IMG/VR virus record: IMGVR_UViG_3300017743_000002 | Location: 38,381-102,380 of that record | Length of the DNA stretch: 64,000 nt | Strand: one strand, 5' to 3' | From: a virus | In this document: positions 1-9,325 of the stretch, piece after piece | Position numbering within the stretch: position 1 is the first letter of the stretch | Layout of the letters: each line of letters opens with the position of its first letter | The notes under the pieces: generated by a model | Databases searched by the model: none | What the model saw: only the letters and a program-made list of their open reading frames with translations | Told to the model about the DNA's origin: nothing | Position numbers and translations under genes: made by a program

Positions 1-2602
1 ATTTATCTCTTAGGTAAACTAAGTTAGGAAACTGAGTATCAATAAAGTTTACAGTTTCTTCTTGAATTAAACTTCTATTTTCAACAATTAAATCGTATGT
101 TGATTGTATGATTGCTGATGCCGTTACGAATGTATCTTTAACAACTAATTTTTTAGATAAATCTCTTGCCCACTCTATACCATCTAATGTTGGTAATAGT
201 TGTGTTGTTGTAGCAGTTGATGGGTATAGGTAATAGAACTCACCAGCTATTCTACTTCGTTCATTACCACCATATCTTAAATCAGTTGAAACTGCATCTA
301 TAATATGTCCAACATCTCTTTTACATTTATCTTCATCATAATCAAAGTTTCTCCAAGAAGATGATACATAAGAAATTACCTGATTTTGTATAAATAATTT
401 ATTATTTGTTAATAAATCATATCCGTTTATAACATTTACAGATGGCTCTACATAGGTTACATCACCAATCACCCTTTCTGCTATTCCACCAGCATATCTA
501 ATAGCATCTAATGTTTGTTGTTTTTGTGATGATGTTGCTTCTGATGGATATAGGTAATAGAAATTTCCATTTAAAACGGATTCTTCATTACCACCATATA
601 ATAAGTCGTGAGCTGCACCACTTACAATATACCCTAAATCTCTTTTACAAGTTGTTTCATTATAATCAAATGTACTCCAAGATGAAGAAAGATATGCTAT
701 TGTTTCTTCTTGAATAAATGATAAATTACCTAATAATGCATTGTATCCATTTTGATAATCAATTGATGGATTTTCAAATGAAGAACTTTGAATAATACTA
801 GGTGCATAATCTGGACCTAATTCTAAAATTCTATAAACAGTTGCAAATGAAGAACTAATCTTATTTCTTACTTCTGCACTTGAAGAAATATCAGTAATAA
901 ATTGAGGTGTTTCAGTTATTTTTATATTACCAGCATTTGATGATGTAATTGGTGGTAATGGATTATCAGTATCATCCAGTCCAAACTCTACTATTCGTAA
1001 AACAGAATTATAATTTCTATTAATTATATCAACTTCAGTTTGAGTTGTTGCATCTGAAGTTATATAAGGAGTTTCATTTCCAACTTTTACTAAACCATCT
1101 ATATTATCTACTAAAGTATAACTAGCAGTTGCTCTAGCTCCAATTTCTAACGTTTCTTTTACTTTATCAAATCTATCTTCGATTATTGCTAATTCAGTAG
1201 AGGTTGCTGATGTTGAACCTGTTATTTGATTTCCAAATGATACATTCCAAACCGAACCAGTGTTATATCCTCTTGTTGCTGATTTAGCTAATAAAGATGG
1301 AATATTACTTATACCACTTGATACAATGTTTGAAACTAATCTATATTCTGATTTTGCCTGTTCTGCAACTTTATCAGATGAATTATTACTACTAAATTGT
1401 TGTAATTCATCAGTTACTTTGATACCATCATTTGTATTTGGTACAAATTCAGGTATTGCAGTTAACCCATCCTCAATTGTATCAATAATAATTGTATAAC
1501 CATCTCTTACTCTATTAAATGCTTCTAAGTTACCACCACTACCAGTAATAAACCTAGACCCACTAGCATACATACCAAAATCACCAAACGATGTGTTTGA
1601 GTTTAGAAGTACTGCTTGTCCACCATCTAATACCTTTACAGAATATGCTGAGAAGTTTGTAAAGAAGGATACCAACTGAATAAATCCTCTACCTACAACT
1701 TGACAACCCACACCATTAGGTGCGATTTGTGTATATGCATCCAATACCATTGAAGCAAGAGGTGAATCAGGATGGATTATATTTCCATCTACATTCAATC
1801 CACCACCACCAGCAGGAATATCCTCATATGCTTCTAAGAATGAGTTCTCCTGATTCGAAATCATCGAACAGTTCTGAACATAAGGAGATGTTGTAATAAA
1901 TGAGTTTGGTGCGAATGCAATTGCGAAACCACTTCGAGAGTTATCTACTGATGGAAATACTCTCAATCCAGCAAATGTCATCTCTGAAAGGTAACATCCA
2001 CTATTTACCCAAAATAAATCTTCGTTTTCGTTTTTAGCTACAATCTTAGTTACCCTTAAACCAGCTCCCCATACAGTTGTATTCTTTGGAAGTTCAATTG
2101 GGTTTTCTTCTAAGTAAGTTCCAGCAGATACTTCAATTGCAAAACCAGTAAATAAAGAACCAGTTGGTAACCCAAATCTACCATCATCTCCCGCAGTTGC
2201 TAATTCAGCAGCTCTTTTTACAGTTCTTAATGGAAATTGTGGTGTTCTACCATCATTTGTATCATCACCAGAAGTTGAAGATACATAAATAGTAGCATCC
2301 ATTGCTCCGAAATCTTCAGGTTTGATTCCACCAAATAATCTTGAATCTAACGATTCTAATGAAACGGATGATGTTAATTCTAATGCTTGGTCACCAACTA
2401 CATTAAGAGGTCCATCAATAGTAAGTGAACCACTTAATTCAACTGAACCAGTTATAGTAGATTTTTCAGAAGGGTCTGAACCTAAAGTAAAACTTTGAGA
2501 TACAAGTAAAGAGCCAGATATAGATACACCTTGCGCAAAGGAGGTATCCCTAATAAAATCCTGTATCTCTTCTACCTGTTTTCTGGATATTAATCTTGCC
2601 AT
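1..2602 (-). CDS. Partial tail/virion structural protein with beta-helix and ~110-residue repeats
   Basis: The frame is open from an ATG at 2602 to the left edge, so the C-terminus is missing (867 codons visible). After a short N-terminal part rich in Ser, Gly and hydrophobic residues typical of tail fibre shafts, residues about 105-350 look like a pectate-lyase-type beta-helix: a GDDTNDGRTP motif followed by an FPLRT segment and many short beta-strand repeats. From about residue 610 a unit of about 110 residues recurs (starts near 614, 726 and 834), each with an FIQ/LIQ helix, an SSSW segment, a CKRD motif and YGGNE/FYYLYPS. These repeats are known from marine T4-like phage structural proteins. 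It is the last gene of the neck/tail-fibre end of the minus-strand operon. A receptor-contacting or fibre role is inferred; the exact function is unknown. Confidence 0.75.
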   Translation of the reverse strand, partial: MARLISRKQVEEIQDFIRDTSFAQGVSISGSLLVSQSFTLGSDPSEKSTITGSVELSGSLTIDGPLNVVGDQALELTSSVSLESLDSRLFGGIKPEDFGAMDATIYVSSTSGDDTNDGRTPQFPLRTVKRAAELATAGDDGRFGLPTGSLFTGFAIEVSAGTYLEENPIELPKNTTVWGAGLRVTKIVAKNENEDLFWVNSGCYLSEMTFAGLRVFPSVDNSRSGFAIAFAPNSFITTSPYVQNCSMISNQENSFLEAYEDIPAGGGGLNVDGNIIHPDSPLASMVLDAYTQIAPNGVGCQVVGRGFIQLVSFFTNFSAYSVKVLDGGQAVLLNSNTSFGDFGMYASGSRFITGSGGNLEAFNRVRDGYTIIIDTIEDGLTAIPEFVPNTNDGIKVTDELQQFSSNNSSDKVAEQAKSEYRLVSNIVSSGISNIPSLLAKSATRGYNTGSVWNVSFGNQITGSTSATSTELAIIEDRFDKVKETLEIGARATASYTLVDNIDGLVKVGNETPYITSDATTQTEVDIINRNYNSVLRIVEFGLDDTDNPLPPITSSNAGNIKITETPQFITDISSSAEVRNKISSSFATVYRILELGPDYAPSIIQSSSFENPSIDYQNGYNALLGNLSFIQEETIAYLSSSWSTFDYNETTCKRDLGYIVSGAAHDLLYGGNEESVLNGNFYYLYPSEATSSQKQQTLDAIRYAGGIAERVIGDVTYVEPSVNVINGYDLLTNNKLFIQNQVISYVSSSWRNFDYDEDKCKRDVGHIIDAVSTDLRYGGNERSRIAGEFYYLYPSTATTTQLLPTLDGIEWARDLSKKLVVKDTFVTASAIIQSTYDLIVENRSLIQEETVNFIDTQFPNLVYLRDK

Positions 2603-2606
2603 TCCT

Positions 2607-3092
2607 TTATTCTATTTCTACTATTTTACCCTTAATTGTAAATGCGTTTGTTGGTACTTCCAACGGTACTCTTGTGATATCTTCATTAAATATCATTCTA
2701 ATTTCTTTTGAACCACTAGCGTATTGACCTGATAATAATTCAGTTCCCTCACCATCATATAACTTTACATTATATTTAGTTCTATCTTGCTTTACTCCAT
2801 AAAGAAATACATCTAAATAATCAAATGCGTTATCTACTTGTAAATCTTCATATACAAATCTATATCCTTCTATATCTACTCTATCCAATAAATCACCATC
2901 ATTGTTACCATCTTTAGAACCTAAAAATAAAGTAAATAATTTTTGAGTAGCAGAATCCAAAGATGATGAGGTTGGAGTAAACTCATTGATAAACGTATCT
3001 TCTATTACTTCCAATACAAAATTTTTGAAAGATTGTCTATCTCTCTTTTTTACTGTATTACCTGTGTATATGTTTGGAACCTTTCTACTCAT
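2607..3092 (-). CDS. Hypothetical phage structural protein, 161 aa
   Basis: I do not recognise this protein. It is 161 residues, acidic, with no membrane segment or signal peptide. The middle (about residues 75-125) is rich in aromatic and beta-type residues and the C-terminus alternates hydrophobic and charged residues (FTIKGKIVEIE), suggesting a small beta-sandwich such as a tail-completion or fibre-attachment protein. It overlaps the next upstream gene by one base and ends four bases before the beta-helix protein begins, so it belongs to the same transcription unit as the neck genes. A virion assembly role is inferred from position only. Confidence 0.6.
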   Translation of the reverse strand: MSRKVPNIYTGNTVKKRDRQSFKNFVLEVIEDTFINEFTPTSSSLDSATQKLFTLFLGSKDGNNDGDLLDRVDIEGYRFVYEDLQVDNAFDYLDVFLYGVKQDRTKYNVKLYDGEGTELLSGQYASGSKEIRMIFNEDITRVPLEVPTNAFTIKGKIVEIE

Positions 3093-3496
3093 TAGTTAAC
3101 TCTTTCAATATCACCTTTTATAAATATCCTATCATCAGTAGAGAAAGACCAAGGGTCTCCATTTCTATCTTCTAATGGAAAGTTTTCTTTTTTCATTTTT
3201 ACATAGAAATCATTTCCAACTTGTTCGTAAACATAATCTTGACTTCTAACGAATAATTCACCTTGAGAGTCATCTGTTAATAAATACATAAAAACATCAA
3301 ATCTTGCATGCGGTTTTCTTTTATCTTTTAATCTTGAATCTAAAGTTTTTATTCTCATATTTTCAACTTTAAAAATCCAATAAAGTGGATGATAAAATTC
3401 ATATCTATCTCCACCATTTTTATCAGAAGGAACACCTGAAAATGTATTAGGTGCGTTTACCTCTTTTAGAATATTTTTTAAAGTAAATATGTTCAT
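3092..3496 (-). CDS. Hypothetical phage structural protein, 134 aa
   Basis: This is an unrecognised 134-residue protein, basic in the middle (RLKDKRKPHAR) with a beta-rich C-terminal half ending in a DDRIFIKGDIERVN segment. That ending resembles the end of the neighbouring 161-residue protein (FTIKGKIVEIE), so the two may share a small beta fold; this is a weak visual resemblance. Its start lies inside the last codons of the upstream gp15-like gene and its stop overlaps the next start by one base, showing tight translational coupling in the neck/tail-completion operon. Confidence 0.6.
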   Translation of the reverse strand: MNIFTLKNILKEVNAPNTFSGVPSDKNGGDRYEFYHPLYWIFKVENMRIKTLDSRLKDKRKPHARFDVFMYLLTDDSQGELFVRSQDYVYEQVGNDFYVKMKKENFPLEDRNGDPWSFSTDDRIFIKGDIERVN

Positions 3497-4623
3497 AATT
3501 CAATAAATTTACCAGTTACAGAAACTTCATCTTGAGAATCCAAAATGTATGTAATTTCACCACCACTTTCAAAAGCTTGAGTATTATCCAATTTAAATAA
3601 TATTCTGTTTATACTACCATCAAATGTATAAGTGTATGCATTTGGTGTTATAAACACTCCATTAATATAGATTCTAAACCAACCTTTAGTATCAAATGTA
3701 CCTCTTAGTTCTTGTGGTAAAATAGGTAATTCAGAATTTTCTAAATAGAAATAAGAAAACTTATTTGTTACACCATCTGCTGTTTCATCAGGATATAAAC
3801 TCTTATTAATATTTGCATCTTTAGAACCCCTAATTGCTACAAAATCTATAACGTTCTGATACTCATTATAAATATTAGGATTTGAGAATCTCATACCTGT
3901 TAAGTCAGTTTCTATACCCCATACAACTTTTTTAGGAGTGAATGATTTTTTAACAGTTGGTTTCTCATCATATGTTTCTGGAAGTAGGTATGCATTAACT
4001 ACCATTGTAAAGGAAGTTCTAATGATTCTTTCTGAACCTTCTCCTACTTCTTGTTGGTTATCAAATGAATCAATACGAGTTCTAAATTTGAATCCCTTTT
4101 CACTTCCCCAATACCTATCAGTTGCATATTGAAATGCTTCGACTATGGTATTCATATGTTCGGTAAATGATGTCCAAATCATTACCTCATAAGTTACAGT
4201 TACATAATCAGGTACTGAAACTTCATATTGTTCAAATGCTTTTTGAGCATCTGGTTGTAATGAAAATCTTTCGTATCTATTCTTTTTAGAATATTTTCTA
4301 TAAGCTGGTAATGTATTTACATCTTTAAATTGTGCTAAGTTTGTATCTCTTTCGATAGAGTTTCTTTTGAACATTACTAATGGAATCTGAATCTTACCTC
4401 TTTGGTCTCTCAGATATCCTTTTGCTCTAGCATTATTCCATCGTTCAGCATTACCATATAATAAAGGAACTTTAACTTGATTACCATGTTCTTCAACATC
4501 AGGTATCACAGTATCCACCATATATTCAGCAATAGTAGTATCTACATCTAAAAGTTTAACACCTTTAGTGTACTCCTTATCTATACCTCTTTGTAATGCT
4601 CTATTTGTTTCTTTCTTATTCAT
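3493..4623 (-). CDS. Probable gp15-like tail terminator / sheath-stabilising protein
   Basis: The 376-residue protein follows the gp13-like and gp14-like neck genes, the same order as genes 13-14-15 in T4. Residues about 150-225 contain a pattern I associate with gp15-type tail completion proteins: an IWTSFTEHMNTIVEAF helix, a positively charged FKFRTRID strand, and a segment around RTSFTMVVNAYLLPE. In T4, gp15 caps the tail tube and sheath and joins the tail to the neck. It is longer than T4 gp15 (272 residues), with extra sequence after residue 230 ending in beta-rich segments. The assignment relies on gene order plus these short patterns; an alternative is another neck-joining protein. Confidence 0.5.
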   Translation of the reverse strand: MNKKETNRALQRGIDKEYTKGVKLLDVDTTIAEYMVDTVIPDVEEHGNQVKVPLLYGNAERWNNARAKGYLRDQRGKIQIPLVMFKRNSIERDTNLAQFKDVNTLPAYRKYSKKNRYERFSLQPDAQKAFEQYEVSVPDYVTVTYEVMIWTSFTEHMNTIVEAFQYATDRYWGSEKGFKFRTRIDSFDNQQEVGEGSERIIRTSFTMVVNAYLLPETYDEKPTVKKSFTPKKVVWGIETDLTGMRFSNPNIYNEYQNVIDFVAIRGSKDANINKSLYPDETADGVTNKFSYFYLENSELPILPQELRGTFDTKGWFRIYINGVFITPNAYTYTFDGSINRILFKLDNTQAFESGGEITYILDSQDEVSVTGKFIEL

Positions 4624-5078
4624 TATATAACTCTCATTTCAGTTTGAATAGAACTTCTTCTTGTCATAAATGTTGATGCAATGATTGAGAATTTCTCTCC
4701 ACTTTGTCCACCAATTAATTGGTCCTCTCTCACATTATCGATTTCAAAATATGCATCATTGTGTTTAATAATATCACCAATCTCTGGATAGAATCCTTTT
4801 CCTTTTAGAGTAACTCTATTAAATCTAAATTCTACGTTTTGTCCACTATCAGCACCAAATCCTTCATATGAAACCGAAGAATCATCTCTTTCAATTACAG
4901 CAGTACATTCAGTACCTTGATAATAAGATTTGTTTAGGGATTCACCATAAAGGTTTGTTGATATATCTTCAATAGAGAGCTTGAATAGAACTACTGTTGT
5001 TTCAATCACAGCATCTACTAATTCCTTTGAAATAGATTCAAAGAATCTTATATCTCTATCTAATGCGAATCTTGGCAT
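4623..5078 (-). CDS. gp14: gp14-like neck protein
   Basis: The 151-residue protein lies directly downstream of the gp13-like gene. It starts with an aromatic/acidic helix and has the two patterns expected of gp14: a strand around YYQGTECTAVIERDD and, near the C-terminus, an IGDIIKHNDAYFEIDNVRED segment that matches the gp14 region in which a loop is described as 'EGD-I-Y-x-FEI-x-W-V'. In T4, gp13 and gp14 form the neck that closes the DNA-filled head and receives the tail. It is shorter than T4 gp14 (256 residues). It overlaps the downstream gp15-like gene by one base (4623). Confidence 0.6.
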   Translation of the reverse strand: MPRFALDRDIRFFESISKELVDAVIETTVVLFKLSIEDISTNLYGESLNKSYYQGTECTAVIERDDSSVSYEGFGADSGQNVEFRFNRVTLKGKGFYPEIGDIIKHNDAYFEIDNVREDQLIGGQSGEKFSIIASTFMTRRSSIQTEMRVI

Positions 5079-5079
5079 T

Positions 5080-6228
5080 TTATCCGGTGTATATCGTTAG
5101 TGGAACTTTTCGTAACATTTCTTGCTGATAATTAGATTCGTTATTTCTAATTTCAAACTGATTTTTTCTACTTAACTCTTCTAAGTTTTCTCTGAGTTGT
5201 TCAATCAAAGCATCTTTTTCAGTTTGAGCCTCAGCTCTTAATGCTGCTCCATCCAACGATATTTCGGAACCAGGAATAGGTACTGAACTATATTTTTCTC
5301 TGATTGCTCCTAATAGTTCTTTAGCTAGAGCAAGTGAATATTTTCTAATCCATTGTTTACCAACATCATTTATTTTACTATATGGAATAAAATCATAGCC
5401 AACATTTGAGTAGTCAGAAACCACATCCGAAGTTACGTTTGTTGAGTTTTGAATAAATTCATTTCTAACAAAGTATTCAAACCATAATCTACCAGTAGTT
5501 GTTGGGATTGGGAAAATTTGTAATTTATTATTTACGATATTAAATGAGTGTGCTGATTTTCTGAACTGGTCATTAAATTCAATAGCTTGAATTCTTAATA
5601 AATCTTCATAAAGTGGCATCAATACAAATTGTGCTGCTGGTGAGAACGAACCAAATCCAAATTCATCAACTAAGTTAAGAGTTCCTTGTCCACTTACCGA
5701 GTAAGGGTCAAAGAATCTATTAATTGCTGGAGTTGCTTCGTGAAATACTTTTACTACATCAATTCTATTAGAACTCTCACTTACGTTTGCCCATAAAGTA
5801 TCTAAATCATAGTTTTGTTGTCCAGCTACTAAATCAATTGAACCTTTTTGAATATCGGTATTACCACCAACACCAGAAAGTGTACCATATGCATCTGAAA
5901 TGGCTACTAAATCAGGTAAATTTGAACCTTGAACTAATTGTCCACTGTAATTTGAACCCGTTGGGTTTCCTTTTAATGTATCTAAGTTATTTCTAATGTT
6001 AAACTGATTTACTTGCGAAGCATACTCTGAAGTAGCTTCTTCAAAACAAGCAAATAAACTTTCATCAACCAATTCTACATTTTGGACGGGGTATCCTAAT
6101 CGTTTTGCACACCAATTAGCTACTTTTGGGGCATCTACTGCGAATATTGCATCCGAATCAAAAGTTCCAAATGGAGTATCCCCTACTGAGAATGATGATG
6201 AACCAGGGTATATGTATTCTACTGCCAT
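5080..6228 (-). CDS. gp13: gp13-like neck (head completion) protein
   Basis: This 382-residue protein carries the gp13 hallmark near its N-terminus: residues about 38-75 read as a CAKRLGYPVQNVELVDE helix-strand followed by a FACFEEATSEYASQVNQF helix, corresponding to T4 gp13 (LRRLGAPVINIEVTEDQ followed by a helical segment). In T4, gp13 binds the portal vertex after packaging and with gp14 forms the neck. The ATG has an AGAGAGGA ribosome-binding-like sequence. It is the first gene after the major-capsid terminator and is preceded by a TATTTATA promoter-like element 29 bases upstream, so it probably opens its own late transcript. Confidence 0.72.
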   Translation of the reverse strand: MAVEYIYPGSSSFSVGDTPFGTFDSDAIFAVDAPKVANWCAKRLGYPVQNVELVDESLFACFEEATSEYASQVNQFNIRNNLDTLKGNPTGSNYSGQLVQGSNLPDLVAISDAYGTLSGVGGNTDIQKGSIDLVAGQQNYDLDTLWANVSESSNRIDVVKVFHEATPAINRFFDPYSVSGQGTLNLVDEFGFGSFSPAAQFVLMPLYEDLLRIQAIEFNDQFRKSAHSFNIVNNKLQIFPIPTTTGRLWFEYFVRNEFIQNSTNVTSDVVSDYSNVGYDFIPYSKINDVGKQWIRKYSLALAKELLGAIREKYSSVPIPGSEISLDGAALRAEAQTEKDALIEQLRENLEELSRKNQFEIRNNESNYQQEMLRKVPLTIYTG

Positions 6229-6256
6229 AAATTATTCCTCTCTTTAGTATCGTATC

Positions 6257-6264
6257 TATAAATA
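6257..6264 (-). promoter_or_regulatory. Candidate late promoter element before gp13
   Basis: Read on the coding strand this is TATTTATA within TATATTTATAG, 29 bases upstream of the gp13-like ATG and immediately downstream of the capsid terminator region. The same element recurs ahead of many structural operons in this window. Function is inferred from recurrence and position. Confidence 0.5.
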
Positions 6265-6301
6265 TAAAGAAATATAAGAATAGTATTTTTAGTGAGGACA
6301 T

Positions 6302-6333
6302 AAAAAAAGAGGGGAACTTTCGAACCCCTCTTT
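6302..6333 (-). terminator. Intrinsic terminator after the major capsid gene
   Basis: A nine-base-pair stem (AAAGAGGGG / CCCCTCTTT, plus-strand arms 6306-6314 and 6325-6333) with a ten-base loop is followed, in the minus direction, by a run of seven U residues. It lies about 30 bases after the gp23 stop codon and before the promoter-like element of gp13, so it would isolate the highly expressed scaffold-capsid transcript. Confidence 0.85.
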
Positions 6334-6362
6334 ATTCATTTTATATAAAGTTAAACTCTATC

Positions 6363-7964
6363 TTAGATAGATTGTAAATCTTTAACAAAAATCTTACCAT
6401 AGTACTCAGGTCTAACCATCTTCTTAGCGTATCTCGTCATTACTCCTCTTCTTGGAGTGAAGTTTTGAGGGTCATACACTAATGGAGTCATGATTAACGG
6501 TACATACGGAGCATATACAGCACCAGTTTCTAGGAAGTTGCTTCCTCTAAATCCTAACAAGATTTCATTTGAAGTCATGTAAGGGTTTTTGTAAACTGTG
6601 TATCTGTTAGCAATCGCACCTACTGAAGTTACACCAGCAGCGAAAGACATTGCATCTTTATCAGCTGATACACTAAATCCAGGGATTGATTCTAAGATAG
6701 TACATACATCAGGAGAAGCAACTACGAAGTTAGCTCCACCTCTTAAAGTCAATTGGTGAATCTTATTAGATACTTTGTTTAATTTAGTACCTAAAGTTTG
6801 GAACCAAGTGTTCTTTTGGTAAGCAACAGCAGAACTACCAGCTGACCAAGATGAACCATTGTACTCTTCACCTATTGTAGCTGACCAGTATTCAACAGTT
6901 AAAGCGTTAGATTTTAACATATCTAAGATTTCTAAATCAATCTCTAATGAGATGTAATCAGATAACATAGAAGTTAATTCAGCTTCAGCATCGATTGAGT
7001 GGTAAGCGTTAAGGTCTTGCGCCAACTCAGGAGTCCACACAGCCTTTAGTTTTCTAGTCTTAGCAACAATTGCTTCAGACTTCAACTCTAGGTCTACTTC
7101 AGGAATCTGAAGGTCATCACCAGTTGCTGGACCAGGAGATGTAAATGAAGATTGCTCAAAGTCACCTCTGTTATAATCAGCAGGGATATGAGAAAACTTA
7201 ACAGTTACAGCGTTTGCATCTACAGCAGCAGATGTTCCAACGAAGAATATAAGGTTATCACCATCAACTTTGTTGAATTGAGAGTAGTTTGCACCATTAA
7301 TATCAGTACCACTTACAGCGAAAGATGCAATTGCATCTACATCAGCAGTAGCTGAGATATCAGATTTAGCAATAGTTAATTTTTGGATATCACCAACTTC
7401 AACAGAAGCAGATAATGCACCATCAAATCCTATATCAGCATGTGAAGCAGAAGCCCAAGTTTGAGCACCAGTTGCTACACTTACAGAATCTTCATTGATA
7501 GAATATCCAAATGCACCATTACCATATAAACCACCAGCAGCTTCACCAGTTCTACCTGAACCTAATGAACCTGAGTTACCAAATAAAGATTCGTGCTTTA
7601 GTTTTCCACCATTTTCCGAACCATATTTGAAATCTAGATAGAATACAAGTCCTGAAGGTAAGTTCATTGGTTGTACACTAACGAATTCTTTAGAAGCAAT
7701 CTCACCAAAGATTCTTCTAACAAGAGGAAGGGCTACACCACTCCACTCTTCACTATTTGCGGCTGTCCCAGTCTGAGATGCCTCATCAAGCAATTGTTTT
7801 GCTTGGTTTTCTAAAAGAACAGACATTGCGCCTTGCTCTTTTTCATTTAAACCTTCTAGAAGTCCAGTTTGTTCCCATTTACCTTTTAGTTGTCTTGTTT
7901 CATTCAACATTACAGCTTGTGGGTTCTTTCCTTCCATTAGTTTAGATAAATCAAAATTTGCCAT
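6363..7964 (-). CDS. gp23: Major capsid protein (gp23 family)
   Basis: The 533-residue protein is a clear T4 gp23 homologue: residues about 75-115 contain the conserved stretch GVALPLVRRIFGEI followed by a SVQPMNLPSGL segment, and the C-terminus has the conserved block around RRGVMTRYAKK and RPEYYGKIFV. It forms the hexameric shell of the head. An L-x-E site at residues 59-61 (LDE, followed by Ala) is the predicted prohead-protease cleavage point, close to the Glu65 site of T4 gp23, which would remove a 61-residue N-terminal delta domain. The ATG has a good AAAGGA ribosome-binding sequence. Scaffold gene upstream, terminator downstream. Confidence 0.97.
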   Translation of the reverse strand: MANFDLSKLMEGKNPQAVMLNETRQLKGKWEQTGLLEGLNEKEQGAMSVLLENQAKQLLDEASQTGTAANSEEWSGVALPLVRRIFGEIASKEFVSVQPMNLPSGLVFYLDFKYGSENGGKLKHESLFGNSGSLGSGRTGEAAGGLYGNGAFGYSINEDSVSVATGAQTWASASHADIGFDGALSASVEVGDIQKLTIAKSDISATADVDAIASFAVSGTDINGANYSQFNKVDGDNLIFFVGTSAAVDANAVTVKFSHIPADYNRGDFEQSSFTSPGPATGDDLQIPEVDLELKSEAIVAKTRKLKAVWTPELAQDLNAYHSIDAEAELTSMLSDYISLEIDLEILDMLKSNALTVEYWSATIGEEYNGSSWSAGSSAVAYQKNTWFQTLGTKLNKVSNKIHQLTLRGGANFVVASPDVCTILESIPGFSVSADKDAMSFAAGVTSVGAIANRYTVYKNPYMTSNEILLGFRGSNFLETGAVYAPYVPLIMTPLVYDPQNFTPRRGVMTRYAKKMVRPEYYGKIFVKDLQSI

Positions 7965-7992
7965 TTTATTTTTCCTTTTTAATGTTAGTTAA

Positions 7993-9183
7993 TTATTTAA
8001 TATTAGCCAATTGTTTAAATCTTTCGGCTAACGTATTTGTGTTTTCAGAAATAATTTCTTTTGCAGGTGCAGTTGAAGCAACTGGTTTAGAAGCAGCTTC
8101 AGCTACAACTTTCTTAGTTCTCTTCTCAGTTCCTGTAAAATTCATTGATTCTGCCAACGTAGCGTAAACTAATTTTACTTCTCTAACAGATGATGTTCTG
8201 TCTAAGTTTTCAACAACTTTAGATTTTTGCTCATTGTTTAAGTTATAAGCTCTGAACAATCTATTAGCGTATAATAATTTTGCGTTAAGAAGGTTTACTT
8301 CGTTGATAGTAGATTTTAAAGATTTCACAGTATTGTAAGCTTCTTCTAACTCAGTTTGTAGTTTAACTACCTCTTCGTTAGCTTCTTCTTCAGCTACTAC
8401 TTCTTCTTCCATTTCTTCTTCTTCTCCGTATCCCATTTCTCTAAGGATTTCATCCAAGTCGATATCTTCTTCTTCATCCATTTCTTCTTCCTCTTCTGAG
8501 ATAGTTTCTTCAACTTCCTCTTCTTCGGATTCTTCCATTTCTGCTTCTTCAGATTCTTCTTCGTGAACTTCATCCTCTTCTTCTTCAGATACTTCTTCTT
8601 CAGAATCCATTTCCAATTCGGAAACTTCTTCTTCATCTTCCATATCCATTTCTAATTCTTTGATGATAGCTTCTAAATCTAACTCATCTTCTTCTTCCAT
8701 CTCTTCTTCTTCTTTGTAGTTTTCTTCTACTTCTTCTTCTTCGTCCATAGAATCTTCTTCACCTTCGTGAGAACCTTCTTCTACTTCTTCTTCTTCAGAA
8801 ACAGTTTCTTCTACCTCTTCTTCTTCAGAGACTTTAGCTTCTTCGATTTCGTCATCATCATGCCCTTCACCTTCTTCCAACTCATCACCTACTTCTGCAG
8901 TTTCTTCTTCAGATTCAGGTCCAAGTTCTGTGTGTGCGTCAGATGCAACATCTGATGGTTCAACTGGAGTTTCTTCATCACCACTACCAATATCACTTGA
9001 ATCTAATTCCTCTTCGATTTCTTCATCATCACCTTCCATTTCAGCTTGTAGCTTCTTTGATAGGATAGATTGTAATCTTGGAGTAAATGCTTCCTCAAGT
9101 GCAATCTTAGCGTTAGCGATAGCAGTTTCTCTTACAGCTTTAGCATCAGCAATTGCTTCTTTTAACAATTTTGAATTTGCCAT
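7993..9183 (-). CDS. gp22: Prohead core scaffold protein (gp22-like), glutamate-rich
   Basis: This 396-residue protein lies just upstream of the capsid gene, the position of gene 22. Residues about 50-270 are an extreme Glu/Asp tract broken by short Met, Ser, Val and Ile insertions; the C-terminal 120 residues form a predicted coiled coil with a LLNAKLLYANRLFRAYNL pattern that I know from gp22-type scaffolds of marine T4-like phages. The scaffold would fill the prohead and be digested by the gp21 protease before DNA packaging. The acidic tract is coded almost only by GAA with some GAT, giving long TTC repeats on the plus strand. It is preceded by a 5' leader of over 100 bases with a hairpin. 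Confidence 0.85.
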   Translation of the reverse strand: MANSKLLKEAIADAKAVRETAIANAKIALEEAFTPRLQSILSKKLQAEMEGDDEEIEEELDSSDIGSGDEETPVEPSDVASDAHTELGPESEEETAEVGDELEEGEGHDDDEIEEAKVSEEEEVEETVSEEEEVEEGSHEGEEDSMDEEEEVEENYKEEEEMEEEDELDLEAIIKELEMDMEDEEEVSELEMDSEEEVSEEEEDEVHEEESEEAEMEESEEEEVEETISEEEEEMDEEEDIDLDEILREMGYGEEEEMEEEVVAEEEANEEVVKLQTELEEAYNTVKSLKSTINEVNLLNAKLLYANRLFRAYNLNNEQKSKVVENLDRTSSVREVKLVYATLAESMNFTGTEKRTKKVVAEAASKPVASTAPAKEIISENTNTLAERFKQLANIK

Positions 9184-9297
9184 TTTACTTGTTACTTTTA
9201 AAATTTGCTGAAGTTATTTGAGGAACCTCAATATAGAATAGTGTAAATTGGTTGTTCGGTAACTAAACATTAAAAGTTAGTATTCATTAACCAACGG

Positions 9298-9317
9298 AAC
9301 CCACATAGACGTGGGTT
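9298..9317 (-). promoter_or_regulatory. Stem-loop near the 5' end of the scaffold/capsid transcript
   Basis: AACCCAC and GTGGGTT form a seven-pair stem with a six-base loop. There is no U-run after it in either direction, so it is not an intrinsic terminator. It starts about 8 bases after a TATATTTATT promoter-like element (9326-9335), which would place it at the very 5' end of the scaffold-capsid mRNA. A messenger-stabilising role is an inference. The rest of the 218-base gap (9184-9402) shows no gene. Confidence 0.5.
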
Positions 9318-9325
9318 ATTGTAAG

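Noticed and set aside
8397-8636. Lys-rich open frame on the minus strand
   Set aside because: It is an alternate reading of the GAA-rich scaffold tract, shifted in frame; no start signal.
8930-9211. Ser-rich open frame on the plus strand
   Set aside because: Complement of the acidic scaffold N-terminus; antisense, with no independent support.
9298-9317. Hairpin as an intrinsic terminator
   Set aside because: No U-run on either strand, and it is positioned just after a promoter-like element.
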